A stretch of DNA of 64,000 nucleotides from Cokeromyces recurvatus (lineage: Eukaryota > Mucoromycota > Mucoromycetes > Mucorales > Mucoraceae): assembly GCF_025118155.1 (NCBI RefSeq), contig NW_026251394.1, forward strand, positions 248,001 through 312,000, given 5' to 3'. Shown one piece after another: positions 23,632 through 34,805 of the stretch (position 1 is its first letter; every line of letters starts with the position of its first letter). Below the pieces are notes generated by a model that made no database searches, was not told the DNA's origin, and saw only the letters and a program-made list of their open reading frames with translations. The position numbers and the translations under genes are program-made.

Positions 23632-25258
23632 TATGTGGCTGTGAAAGATCTTCAAATACCGCCATCTGTTGCTGTGATAAAGCATCTCTTAAAAGCCACG
23701 ACTACTTTAATCCTTAGCATATACAATTAGCAAACATGCTTTTAAAATGTATATTTTTTTTTATTAAAAATTAGTTGACTGACGTTTTAGCTCAGTTTTA
23801 TCTATTTATTTATTGTACTGATTACTTTCTTATGCAGGATATAAGAGTGAAATTAAGTTACATGGCAACTCAATTTATAAAATACCCTATAGACTGTCCG
23901 GCATTATAGATATATAAAAACTAAAAAAAAACAAACTATACTATGGATAAAATATATAATATACAATGAAGACACGCATAAAGTATGATGAATATACATA
24001 ATAACAAATGAATTTTACAATGACTTTTGAATGATTTCGCATAATTTATGTTATTCCTGTACAGCAAATTATTTCTATGTGGATATCTATTGTTTGTTTG
24101 CACACTATATTTTTATTTTTATTTTTTTGTTTAGCTTCCATGATCAATATAATGCAATTGACATAAAGGCATAAAGCTTTCCAGATGTGATTGAATGCTA
24201 TGAAAACCTCATGTTTGATGAGAATCTCTTGCTATTGATTTAATAAACGTTCTATAAAGACTATCTGATAATCAGTTTATGTGTCAAGAGTAGTATATAA
24301 GCCAAAAAACAAAAGTTTCTGATTATTAAGAGCTTCAAAATATCGACAATTCATTAGATTTAGAAGGAGATATCTCAAGATTTTTTTTTGTATGTAAAAT
24401 TTGAAGAGTTTAATTGAATCCAAAGGTATCTCGATTATTATTTAGAAATAAACATAAGACGGTATTTTTGAGATATTGGTTGCATATTTTTTAAATTGTT
24501 GTCTATATTTATTTGAAATTTTTCAATCAAGTCTTCAAACGGCTTCTGAAGTCCTGCTATTACATAAAAGTTAGTATGCTTTCAGATGTTAAAGTTTAAT
24601 CGATATGAAGAAAATCCTGGCTCATACTTGATTATAATTGAAGAAAAAAAAATCATGAAAAAAGGCATTTCTAATGGCGTGTATATACTCTATGTGAAGC
24701 TTTTACGAATAAATATAACACTATTAAATGACAGGCTATTTAATAAAGCAAATTATAACTTATTATTACAGTATGTACAATAGTAATATGTCTTAATAGA
24801 GATTTGCTACGAGTTGAAAGCGCAATATTTGGATTATGTTTGTATTACGATAAAAAATAGGAGTTATTAAATTACTTACTTGCAAAGACAATACTCTTTC
24901 AAATGAAACATAATACTAGATGCATGCCAGTTTTGGCAAAACTTGTTTTTTTTTCTAATTATTTTACTAGACAAAAGTTTACTATACAAAGCCACTGTGT
25001 AAGGTAAGAAGAAGTAGATCACAAACTTGGATTAGAAAGAAAAAGGGTAATTGATTATTAGCTCATTTATATACGGCTAAGTTTAATATCCAATATAAAT
25101 ATAATTAATATAAATAATAGCTTATATTTTTATATATACAATAATCATATAATTTTTGTTATAACCAAATACTAGTTAGATTTAGTTAAATGTTGTTAGC
25201 TCAGCTCCACACATGTGTTCAATCAACAATTAATAATAAGAAACCCCTTTTTCATACT

Positions 25259-25312
25259 TGCTATGCTATGCTATGCTGTGCTGTGCTGTGCTGTGCTGTG
25301 CTGTTCTGTGCT
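25259..25312. repeat. TGCTA/TGCTG pentanucleotide array
   Basis: Three to four TGCTA units pass directly into about six TGCTG units with one TTCTG interruption. It is a locally GC-rich microsatellite in the AT-rich gene-free region. Confidence 0.9.
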
Positions 25313-26484
25313 AATAAAATTATCTCTAAGAATAGCTGGCATGTATAACATATTACATGAATTAAACATCCATTAATACCATTCTTTAATTAAATAAATA
25401 TGATATTCCTTCACATTGATAAATGCTGATAGACACAAATTAATTGCCCATTACGCATATAAATATATATTTTTTTTCTTTCAAGAGAAACACCTCACAC
25501 GTACGAAGATACAACGTAATGTACTAAATAGTTAATACTGCATCATATTCTAATGCAATACTCTTAAGCTTATAGCTGTTTTCAAAGAAAGTAAGATATT
25601 TTATATATTTTTTTCTAATAATATTGTTCCTTATGTTGGCAATTATGACCTTTCTTATTTTATTTTAATTTATATCAAATTACTACACAGCCTACATAAT
25701 TGTAAAATAATATTCAAATAGGGTCAGTAATTGATTTAAATAATTATATAATACATCACACTATTCAATAAACAAATTCTTGTTAAATAGTATATTTAAA
25801 CTATTAAAATCTCTATTCATTTTAAAACTGTATTGTTTTGTTGAAAGTTTAGTAATATTCAATAGAGACACACTATACTATGCATATTTTAATGTAGTGA
25901 AAAAAAAAATACATATTATATACATACTATTATTATTACTTTACTCTGTATATATCTTTATATGTTATTCATTTTTATTCTAATTACAATGTACTTCATG
26001 ATAACAGCAGCTATATAGCTACGTAGCTATTATTTTACCATAGTTTAATTAGGTTATTGAACATAAAAATGAAATAAGAACTTGACAATAAGTTTATTGA
26101 AAGACTTGTAAAAAAAAAAAGATTTATTTCTTCTGCTATGAAATTGTAGCTACAAAAATAAATAATAGAATAGAAATTAATATAATCTAATACTTATTGG
26201 AAGAATAAAAACTGCATATATGAATAAGAATAGAGCTAAAAAATAAAATAAAATCAAATAAAGGTTTTCAATAATAATAGTTACACTAGATTTTCATGTA
26301 TTAAATAACGTATGTGATAATATATACAAATGTATTTATTTATTTTCTTTAAATTATTTTTGAATACATAATTAAACTAAACATCTTTTAATAATTAGAA
26401 CGCATATTTCTTTATAGAATACATACTCTTTTACTGAAACTATAGACAAACTATTTGATATAATTTTGAATAAAGAGTGGAAAC

Positions 26485-26577
26485 TATGTGTAATATTTTT
26501 TATTTTATACACCTTTTATTTTGCACATTTTTTATTTTACACATTTTTTATTTTATACATTCTTTATGTGTAATATT
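26485..26577. repeat. Four-unit tandem array bounded by 13-bp direct repeats
   Basis: TATGTGTAATATT occurs at 26485-26497 and again at 26565-26577. Between them lie four imperfect 15-17-bp units of the type TTTTTATTTTACACAT. Confidence 0.85.
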
Positions 26578-27351
26578 ATCTTATCTTTGAATGCTACGTT
26601 AATATCTGATCAATTTTGGCAATATATTTATTTTGGACAAATAGTTATTGATCTGTGAGAAATGTCCTTAAAAAAATAAACAACAGACAATTTTATAAAT
26701 TAAAAAATACCTTATGTGTATATCTCACTTTCTGATCGTCTCTGTCACATGCAGGTAATTAATATGTGTTTGTATAATATAATTTTATATCATTTAATTA
26801 TTATAAACTATTGGCTATTACACAATCAGATTTTGTTAATTATACTTTTTCAACTGAATGTTATATAACAAATACTATTTACTTTTTAGAGATCATAGTT
26901 TAATTCTGAAAAAAAAAAGCATCATCTTCTTGTGTATTTATTAAAATAAGAATAATGTAAATGTTTAGTATGTTTATATTATCAGTGTGTTTATGCTAGC
27001 TGTATATTATTAATGCATATTATTATTTTTTTTTCTTGAAAAAAATCTTAGGGTAGTATACATGATGCTCGTGTAACTCAGTCTTTGCATAATGATTCCT
27101 ATCTGCTACTAATTGTTTTGGAAAAGGAAATTTATTTATATATTAAAATAAAAAAAAAGGGAGGGAGAAAAAATAGATAAGGAAATAAATAATAACATTA
27201 AATGTGTTGGCGTCAAAAAATTACCAAAAGTATTTTTTTTGTAGTGTAACGGATGATAACAAGAAATACACGCGTAGAATATAAGTTCTCCCTCCCTCCT
27301 TTCTCTCCTTTTTTTCCTCAGTTTACATTAGCTTTTTAAAAAAAATACAAA

Positions 27352-27859
27352 ATGCCTAATGTAAACTTTATCCAAAAGAGAAGAAGAGAAGACGACGATG
27401 AAGTTGATGGTATATATGTATTATCATGGTTTACTATAATGGTTTATTAATATTTTTTATTAAAAAACTTTTTTTTTTATTAAAAAAAAAATACTAGTAG
27501 GACGACGCGTACGCGCCAGAAGAATGACTGTTGTCGCGTTTGACGAGAGTAGAGGAAGTAGAAGAAGAAGAGAGGATGATGATAATGGCGATGAGGAGAG
27601 AAATCTTTCTCGTCGTCGTTTGAATCCTGAGGAAGGAGAGCGAGAAGAAGAAGAAGAAGAAGAGGAAGATGATGAAGAAGATGATGAAGATGATGAAGAG
27701 GAAGAAGAAGGATCAGAGGAAGGATACGAAGCAGATGATGAAGAAGATGAAGAAGTAGTATCCTCCTCTGATCAAGCTGGAATAGTAGAGGATGCAGTAG
27801 TACCCTCTGTGGCCTGCTGGCGAGAGGAATCTGATGAAGATCAGATGGTTCCTGAATAA
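27352..27859 (+). CDS. Small highly acidic protein of unknown function
   Basis: Two exons, 27352-27409 and 27501-27859, give 138 aa. The N-terminal third is basic (IQKRRRED, GRRVRARR). It is followed by an almost pure Glu/Asp tract of about 50 residues (roughly 60-115) and a short mixed tail ending DQMVPE. No family is recognised. A basic head plus long acidic tract resembles histone-binding or nucleolar proteins in composition only, so chaperone-like function would be pure inference. The coding strand is chosen because the two exons join in frame through good GTATAT and TAG sites. The antisense frame is a by-product of the GAA/GAT-rich codons. Confidence 0.65.
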
Positions 27860-28192
27860 TGTTTTCCTTTTGTTTTCTTCTGGTAAGCCAATTTTTATTA
27901 ATTTTCATTCATCTATAGAACATGGAAATTCCCCTTAATAGAATGAATTTTTTTATTAATTGATCAAAATTCTATCTATTACATAAAGACATACATTATA
28001 TTTTCAAGGAATACCATACCATCATCCATTTTATAGCTCCTCTACTATTTATTTTTACTGCGGTGTAAAACTTCTGATGGTAAATTCTTTTTTGATTGGC
28101 AGTTGGCGGGCATTATTTTTTTTTTCTTTTCTTTTTTTATTATTATTATTTCTGCCTGTCTCTTCTTTTTATTTCTTTTTGGTGTTGTCAGA
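27860..28192. other. Short spacer before RQC2
   Basis: 333 bp with T runs and an ATT repeat. It serves as the 3' end of the acidic-protein gene and promoter of RQC2. No gene seen. Confidence 0.6.
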
Positions 28193-31100
28193 ATGAAACA
28201 ACGCTTTAATGCTCTAGATGTCCGTGCTACAGTCATTAACCTTCGGGAAAGGTATACATACATTTAAATAATTTCTATCAAGTTCCAAGTGGAAAAAAGA
28301 TATATTCATCTTTTTTAAAAACTAATATAGATTGATTGGCATTCGTTTACAAAACATTTATGATGTCAATGCTAAAACATTTTTATTCAAATTTGCAAAG
28401 GTATTTAAGTGTATAATATCCGACAAAAATAGAATATTATAGTTGACCTAACTTATTTTTTTTGTATTTGTATAAAACCTATTAGCCTGATGACAAGGAG
28501 CTTGTTCTGGTCGAATCAGGTATTCGCATTCATACAACTCAATTTAGTAGAGAAAAATCAGTTATGCCTTCTCCTTTTTGCACAAAGGTAAATTAAACCA
28601 TAGTAATTGCTCAAATAAAGAAATGTAATTAAATACAAACTTATTTTGTACTTTTAGCTTCGTAAATATCTTCGTACTAGACGTGTAACGAATGTTCGCC
28701 AATTAGGCATCGATCGTATAGTTGATTTCGAATTTGCAGGAGGCGAAATGGGAATTGGTTACCATCTCATTTGTGAATTTTATTCTTCTGTAAATAATAG
28801 TAGAAAAGCATCAATATAATATTGTAATATTTAATATCTATACACATATAGGGTAATATCATTCTAACAGATCATAATTATCGTATACTCGCTTTGTTAC
28901 GTACAGTTCAACCTTCAGAAACTTTAAAAATGGCTGTGGATGAAATTTATAATGTGAAAACAGTCTTGAATGATTTCGAAAAAGTAACTGCTGATCAGTT
29001 AAGAACAGCTCTAAAATCTGCTGGGCCAAAAGATAATTTGAAAAAGTTGCTTAATATCAAGTTTGGTAAGTTATATAGATAATTTAAAAATTGTCAACAA
29101 TAGTTATTTACTGGCCCTCTATAACTTAGAATACGGTCCTGCTATGATTGAGCATATTATTTTAGAATCAAACTTAGATCCTAATTTAAAAGTGGCTACT
29201 GATTTTGATACTTCAGAAGGTATAAAACTCTTGTTTTTACCTTAACCTTCTTAATAAAACAAACTAACAAATAATTATCTACAGATTCTCCTATGTTGCA
29301 TGCTTTATTGGAAGGATTTAATAAGGGTGATGAATTAATTAAATCTACAAAAGATTCTGTTCCAGAAGGATTTATTATTTTGTTGAATGATAAGGAGAGT
29401 CAGAAGATCGAAGATAATGAAGAAAAGGTTGAAATGTAAGTGTAAGATAAGTTGAATAAAAAATCAGAAATAGTGACTAATTCGTTATTATATAGTTATG
29501 ATGAATTTCATCCGTATTTATATAAACAATTTGAAAATCGTACATATAAAAAGTTTGCAACTTTCGATAAAGCTGTTGATGAATTTTTTTCAGCAATTGA
29601 ATCCCAAAAACTTGAATTAAAGTCTAGACGACAAGAAGAAGCTGCCTTGAAGAAACTTGAAGCTGTTCGTAAAGAACAAGAAAGTAGAGTACAAAGCCTT
29701 TTGAACCAACAAATTACAAATGTGCGTAAGGCTCAGTTAATTGAATTGAATCTTCAGTTAGTAGATGCAGCTATTACCATTATTCGAAATGCTGTTGCTA
29801 GTCAGATGGATTGGCAAGACTTGAATGATTTAGTTAAAGAAGAAAAGAGAAGACAAAATCCTATTGCAATGATAATTGATGCCCTTAAATTGGAGACCAG
29901 TCAAATAACTTTAGTTTTAAGGTAAAAAAAATAAAAATAAATAAATAAATAAATATAGATGCATGCGTAGTTATTTTATCGTCTAACTCTTCTATCTTTA
30001 TTTATAGTGATCCTGATATAAATGATGATGAAGAAGATAGTGAAGATGAAAAGGAAGAATTTCAACCCGTTAAAGTAGATGTCGATATTGGCTTAACTGC
30101 ATTTGCCAATGCTCGAAAGTACTATGAACAAAAGAAATCTACAGCTAATAAACATGAAAAGACAATCGAGGCCTCTTCTAAAGCACTTAAATCAGCAGAA
30201 CGCAAGATTAGACAGGATTTGAAGGAAACTAAAATCACAGCTACAATTAATAAAATTAGAAAACCATTTTGGTTCGAAAAATTCTTATGGTTTATCTCCA
30301 CAGATGGTCATTTAGTAATTGCAGGTCGTGATATGCAACAAAATGAAATGCTTGTGAAGCGTTACCTATCAAAAGATGATGTATATGTTCATGCTGATCT
30401 TCATGGTGCTGCGTCTGTCATAGTAAAAAACAAGCCTAATGCGAATGGTCAACCTATTCCTCCTAGTACTTTGTATCAGGCTGGAATTATGTCTGTTTGC
30501 CAAAGTAAAGCCTGGGATTCTAAAATAGTAACTAGTGCTTACTGGGTTTATCCTGATCAGGTTTCTAAATCTGCTCCCTCAGGTGAATACTTGACAACTG
30601 GTAGTTTTATGATTCGTGGCAAGAAGAACTTTTTACCTCCTGTGCAGCTTATTTACGGCTTTGGTTACATTTTCAAATTAGATGAATCCTCTATTGGTAA
30701 CCATATTAAAGCAAACAATAATGTGGACATAAATGAGAAAGAAGATACTCCAAAAGAAAACGAAGATTTAAAGCCTATTCCTCATGATTCTGATAAACAT
30801 ATTAACTTAATTGATGAGGGAAATGAGCCAAAAGAGGAATCAATAAAGAGTGAAAATAGTGATACATCTGCAACAACATCAGGTATTTTTTTTTCTTGTT
30901 TTTCGGCATATGTTAATATACCATTATTAATCTTTTTTTCTACTATTATAGGTACTTCTACTCCAGCTAGCAAAACTTCACAAAGTGAAAATAACTCTGA
31001 TGAATCTGATGATAGTAGTGACGATGAAAATGCTTTCCCTGATACTCAACTTCAGTCTCTCCCCATTGATACATCTATCGAAACTTTGCCTTCTGAAGGT

Positions 31101-32166
31101 ATTACTGAAACAAAAACTGATTCCAAAAAAGAAGATGTTATTGCAGCATCTCAGCAAACTGATAAATATAACTTGGACGAGTACGGTCATGACTCTGATG
31201 AGCAAGATCTTGCTCAGTCGACTTCTACTGGCTCAAACACGCCTACCAAAAAATTTATTACTGCAAGAGAACGTAGATTGATGAAAAAGAAAAACCTAGC
31301 TGCACTTAATGATGAAATTAAACTAGCATTAGAACAACAAAATAAGGAAATCAAGAAACAAAAACAAACAACTAAATCTACCGAAAAACCTACATTATCA
31401 CCTACTTCAACCATAACTCGTGGACGTAAAGGCAAAGCAAAGAAAATTAAGAGTAAATATGCAGATCAAGATGAAGAGGAAAGACAGCTTCGTATGGAGC
31501 TTTTAGGTGTAAGTGTCTATATAAATAAATACATGATGTGCTTGTTAGAAGATAATAACATATACTTATTCATAATACTAGTCTAATAAGGGCCCTCAAC
31601 CTAAAGGTAAAAAAGCCAAACGAGAAGCTAAAGCTAAAGAAGAAAAGGCCGCACGTGAAAGAGAAAGAGCAGCTAGAAAAATGGCTGAAGAACAAACTAA
31701 AAAATCTCATGAGACAGATAAAGCAACTGAAATGACACCTGTTATGGCTGAAACAGAATATGCTGATGAAAAAGATAAAGAAGTCATTCGACAGATGCTT
31801 AAGGAAGAAAATATTGCTATTCTTGAAGCGGATGAAGTAGCTAATCTATCTATTCTTGATTCTCTTACTGCAAATCCATTACCAGAAGATATCATTCATT
31901 TTGCTATTCCTGTCTGTGCTCCCTATACAGCAATTCAAAAATACAAGTATAAGGTCAAATTGACACCTGGTTCATTAAAGCGTGGTAAAGCTATTAAACA
32001 AGCACAATCCGTATTCTTCAACTTGAGTGATGCAACAGCACGTGAAAAAGAATTAATTAAGAGCGTTCCAGAGATGGAGGGTATTAATACTATGATGAGT
32101 AAAGTAAAAATATCAGCTCCTAATCTTGAAGCAAGCAAACGTAAAAAGGGTGGAAATAGAAGATAA
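28193..32166 (+). CDS. RQC2: Ribosome quality control factor Rqc2/NEMF (NFACT family)
   Basis: Eleven exons: 28193-28251, 28331-28400, 28486-28587, 28658-28789, 28852-29065, 29130-29219, 29285-29435, 29496-29921, 30008-30882, 30952-31508, 31582-32166 (2898 nt, 965 aa). The start [20 protein letters not shown] and the following NFACT-N segment ([45 protein letters not shown]) are diagnostic. A coiled-coil middle follows, then NFACT-R ([33 protein letters not shown]), a low-complexity acidic Ser region, and NFACT-C near the end ([20 protein letters not shown]). Rqc2 binds stalled 60S-peptidyl-tRNA complexes and recruits Ltn1, adding CAT tails. The intron 30883-30951 is stop-free and 69 nt. The acceptor of the last exon (31580-31581) was chosen for frame. 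Confidence 0.95.
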
Positions 32167-33298
32167 ATATCTTATTATTGTATTAAAAAAAAAGGAGACA
32201 TGTAGAATATTATACATATTTTTATATAACACAAATTCATGAATAAAAGAAATTGTATAAATTGTGGATTAAACACATATTTACATATTATTGTGGACAT
32301 ATAAAAAAGGTATATATGTAGTAAATTTTACAACTACAAAATGCTTTTCATTTTCATTAAAATAATCACGCACTTGAAAAAAGAATAGAAATGATAATAA
32401 TAATAATAAAAAAGAATAAGTATGTTATTTGCATAATAGATGGTAAGACCGTAGACTAGTATGAAAGAACTCAAAGCTATTCACAACTGCATTGATAATA
32501 AAATTACTATAATTCCTTTTCAATTATCAGCGTTTGTCTATAAGGCTACATTTACTGTATGTATTATTTGATAATGATTAAGAATAAAGTACTATATTTT
32601 ATTATTTGATAGTATCTTCTCTAATCTCCTTCCATCATATAAAGAAGATAAAGTAACCTTCTCTTTTCTTATTCATTTCCTTTTCTTTCTTTTTTTTTTT
32701 TCATACGGAAATGATACTAGCGTGATCTATAGCATAACTATTCCATATATATATATTGTTCATTAAATGAATACAGAATAAAGCTCAAAGTAAAATGAAA
32801 AGGTATAAAATACTTTTATACACATTTAATAATAAAATATACAATATATAGTGTCCTAAATAGTATGTAATTCTTTAAATAAACATAGATATGAATAAAT
32901 AATGATTTGTTTTATTATTTAAAGTTTATACAACTTTATATATTATATGTCAAGCTTTCAAAATGCGCAAGGTAGCCAAGCCGGTGTAATTTTTATATAT
33001 TTTTATATATATGATACGGATCTTCAGCTAGACTATTCTTCAACATGCCGCACTATAAATCAGAGAGAGACGGATAGTCTAAGATGACGGCCTCTAAATA
33101 AAATAATATCCACTTACAAAGTTATAATAAATTTGCTGTAGATTGAATGAGATATGTAGTAAAATTGTTATACATGTATAAAATATAGACTTGGTATCAT
33201 TTATCAGACATGTATAATATCTGATTCTTTTTTCATTTTATTTCCCTCTCTCTCTCTCTTTCTTTCTTTCCTCTCTTTGAATTATTATATCAACATAC
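32167..33298. other. AT-rich spacer
   Basis: RQC2 3' region and promoter of the following orphan gene. A less AT-rich patch at 32960-33100 resembles neither a tRNA nor a known ncRNA. A CT repeat lies at 33245-33275, just before the next ATG. Confidence 0.55.
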
Positions 33299-34051
33299 AT
33301 GCCTAATAATAATTCTAAAATAAGAGTAAAGAAAGATCAAAAATGGAAATCAATATCTCCAGTATCAAATGTGTCTTTTAAAGAAGAAGAGACGATAACG
33401 AAACACGCCACTTGTTCACGACAAGATGTGATAAGGAGACAGAATAAACTTACGACATTTATACCCAGAAGAAAGACGATGATCAAACAATATCATCATC
33501 TTTTAACTTTACATGGATTAGATCATGATGCTCTTTATCGTCGTCTCATTTATGAAGATTCCAAATTAGATCAAGAAGTAACTCATCTTCGTTGGATCTA
33601 TGGCTTTCGTTTTTGTGCCTATTTTATCTTGAAGGGGAATCGTAAAGTGGCTAGAAATCAGATATTAATAGGCAATGATCATCATAATGGACACACACAA
33701 AAAGTTATAAACTTAAACCAATTTCCAGGCTTAAGCAGTTATCTTTTATCAAAAGAAATAATCGATAGTCATCTCTTGGAGTCTCCCCTTGACGAAAACG
33801 CAATTCAATATTTTAACAATCACAAGATACATCAACGACAAATATCCCCATTTTTATATGCATTCTGTGCCTTTTTATATTCATTTTTGCCCAATGAAAA
33901 ACAAAAATATAAAATTAACTTAGATCCTAATCGCTTTAAAATCTTTTCTTCAAGAGATTCTCTTACTGATAATGATATGACGATAAAAGTGGAATCAGAA
34001 GAAGACAAAATACATACAGAATTTAGACTGTCATCACCCTTTGTTGAATAA
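33299..34051 (+). CDS. Orphan 250-aa protein, intronless
   Basis: A single open frame of 250 codons from an ATG directly after a pyrimidine-rich tract. I do not recognise a family. The N-terminus is basic and Ser/Thr-rich (RRQNKLTTFIPRRKTMIKQ), with a central ordered-looking part (YRRLIYEDSKLDQEVTHLRW, YGFRFCAYFILKGNRKVARN) and a polar acidic tail. No signal peptide or clear membrane segment was seen, although SPFLYAFCAFLYSFL is moderately hydrophobic. It is the only complete gene of more than 230 codons here without an intron. A fast-evolving lineage-specific gene is the simplest reading. Confidence 0.6.
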   Translation: MPNNNSKIRVKKDQKWKSISPVSNVSFKEEETITKHATCSRQDVIRRQNKLTTFIPRRKTMIKQYHHLLTLHGLDHDALYRRLIYEDSKLDQEVTHLRWIYGFRFCAYFILKGNRKVARNQILIGNDHHNGHTQKVINLNQFPGLSSYLLSKEIIDSHLLESPLDENAIQYFNNHKIHQRQISPFLYAFCAFLYSFLPNEKQKYKINLDPNRFKIFSSRDSLTDNDMTIKVESEEDKIHTEFRLSSPFVE

Positions 34052-34055
34052 TCAA

Positions 34056-34121
<66 letters not shown>

Positions 34122-34805
34122 TTGTGCATTTGCTTTTAACTAGGAAAGAAATAAATACGTGCAGATGATATATTAATAGTGTGTATAATAATTATGTGAT
34201 AGATTAGATAAACTTTATCTGTATTTTGAAAGCTAATGTACACATATATGATTGTATAAGAATAATATTTTATACATGTATATATACAAAAACAATATTA
34301 GATAATATTATTTTTTTCTTTTTTATTATAAATATTATTTAATATAAATGTAATAAAAATGAGTAGTATATCAGATAGAGTATTATTATACACAATAAAA
34401 AAAATAAACGATTTTATTTCATTATATTGCGCTTGCTGATATTCTGTATTTAATTAAAAAGATAATATGAACAAATACCATAACCAAACTTATTATAATA
34501 ACTGACATTTGGTAGACGATACGCAATCTGTAGTACGCGCTAATTTATACACAAGTTGTATATTTGCAATAAATAGAAAAACTCAATAGATCTTTTCATT
34601 TGACTGTACATTCACATTAATAACTCAAAAAAAATAAAAAAAAAAAATAAATAAATAAAATATAGTGCTTGTGATGCTCAGAAATATATTAAATCCTGAT
34701 TAAAGCGCTTCAAATTTAGAAATTTATTCGTATCTTATTCAAGCACTCTTAATATACATTTATTTAAGAAATTACTGAGAGGGAAGAAGGTTTATTAAAC
34801 TTTAT
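34052..34805. other. Convergent spacer with T49 run
   Basis: Begins with (GT)n and an uninterrupted T run at 34072-34120, 20 bases after the orphan gene stop. The rest is AT-rich 3' sequence of that gene and of aminopeptidase P. No gene seen. Confidence 0.65.
34072..34120. repeat. T49 homopolymer
   Basis: Run of 49 T directly after a (GT)n repeat, 20 bases downstream of the orphan gene stop at 34051. Confidence 0.95.

Larger units (their letters stand above)
23407..27351. other. 3.9-kb gene-free, very AT-rich region
   Basis: Longest stretch in the window without a gene. Only short chance frames occur. It contains an A run at about 23583-23607, TGCTA/TGCTG pentamers at 25259-25312, a 15-17-bp tandem array between 13-bp direct repeats (26485-26577), and otherwise unique AT-rich sequence. 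No RNA gene or transposon protein fragment was recognised. Confidence 0.65.

Noticed and set aside
23407..27351. Transposon or retroelement relic in the gene desert
   Set aside because: No reverse transcriptase, integrase or transposase motif, terminal inverted repeat or long direct repeat was visible in any frame.
27480..27908. 142-codon minus-strand frame opposite the acidic-protein gene
   Set aside because: It is the antisense of GAA/GAT-rich codons and gives a Leu/His-rich low-complexity protein with no splice or promoter context.
32960..33100. Candidate tRNA or snoRNA in a less AT-rich patch
   Set aside because: No cloverleaf pairing or GGTTCRANNCC-type B box could be found, and no convincing C/D box pair.
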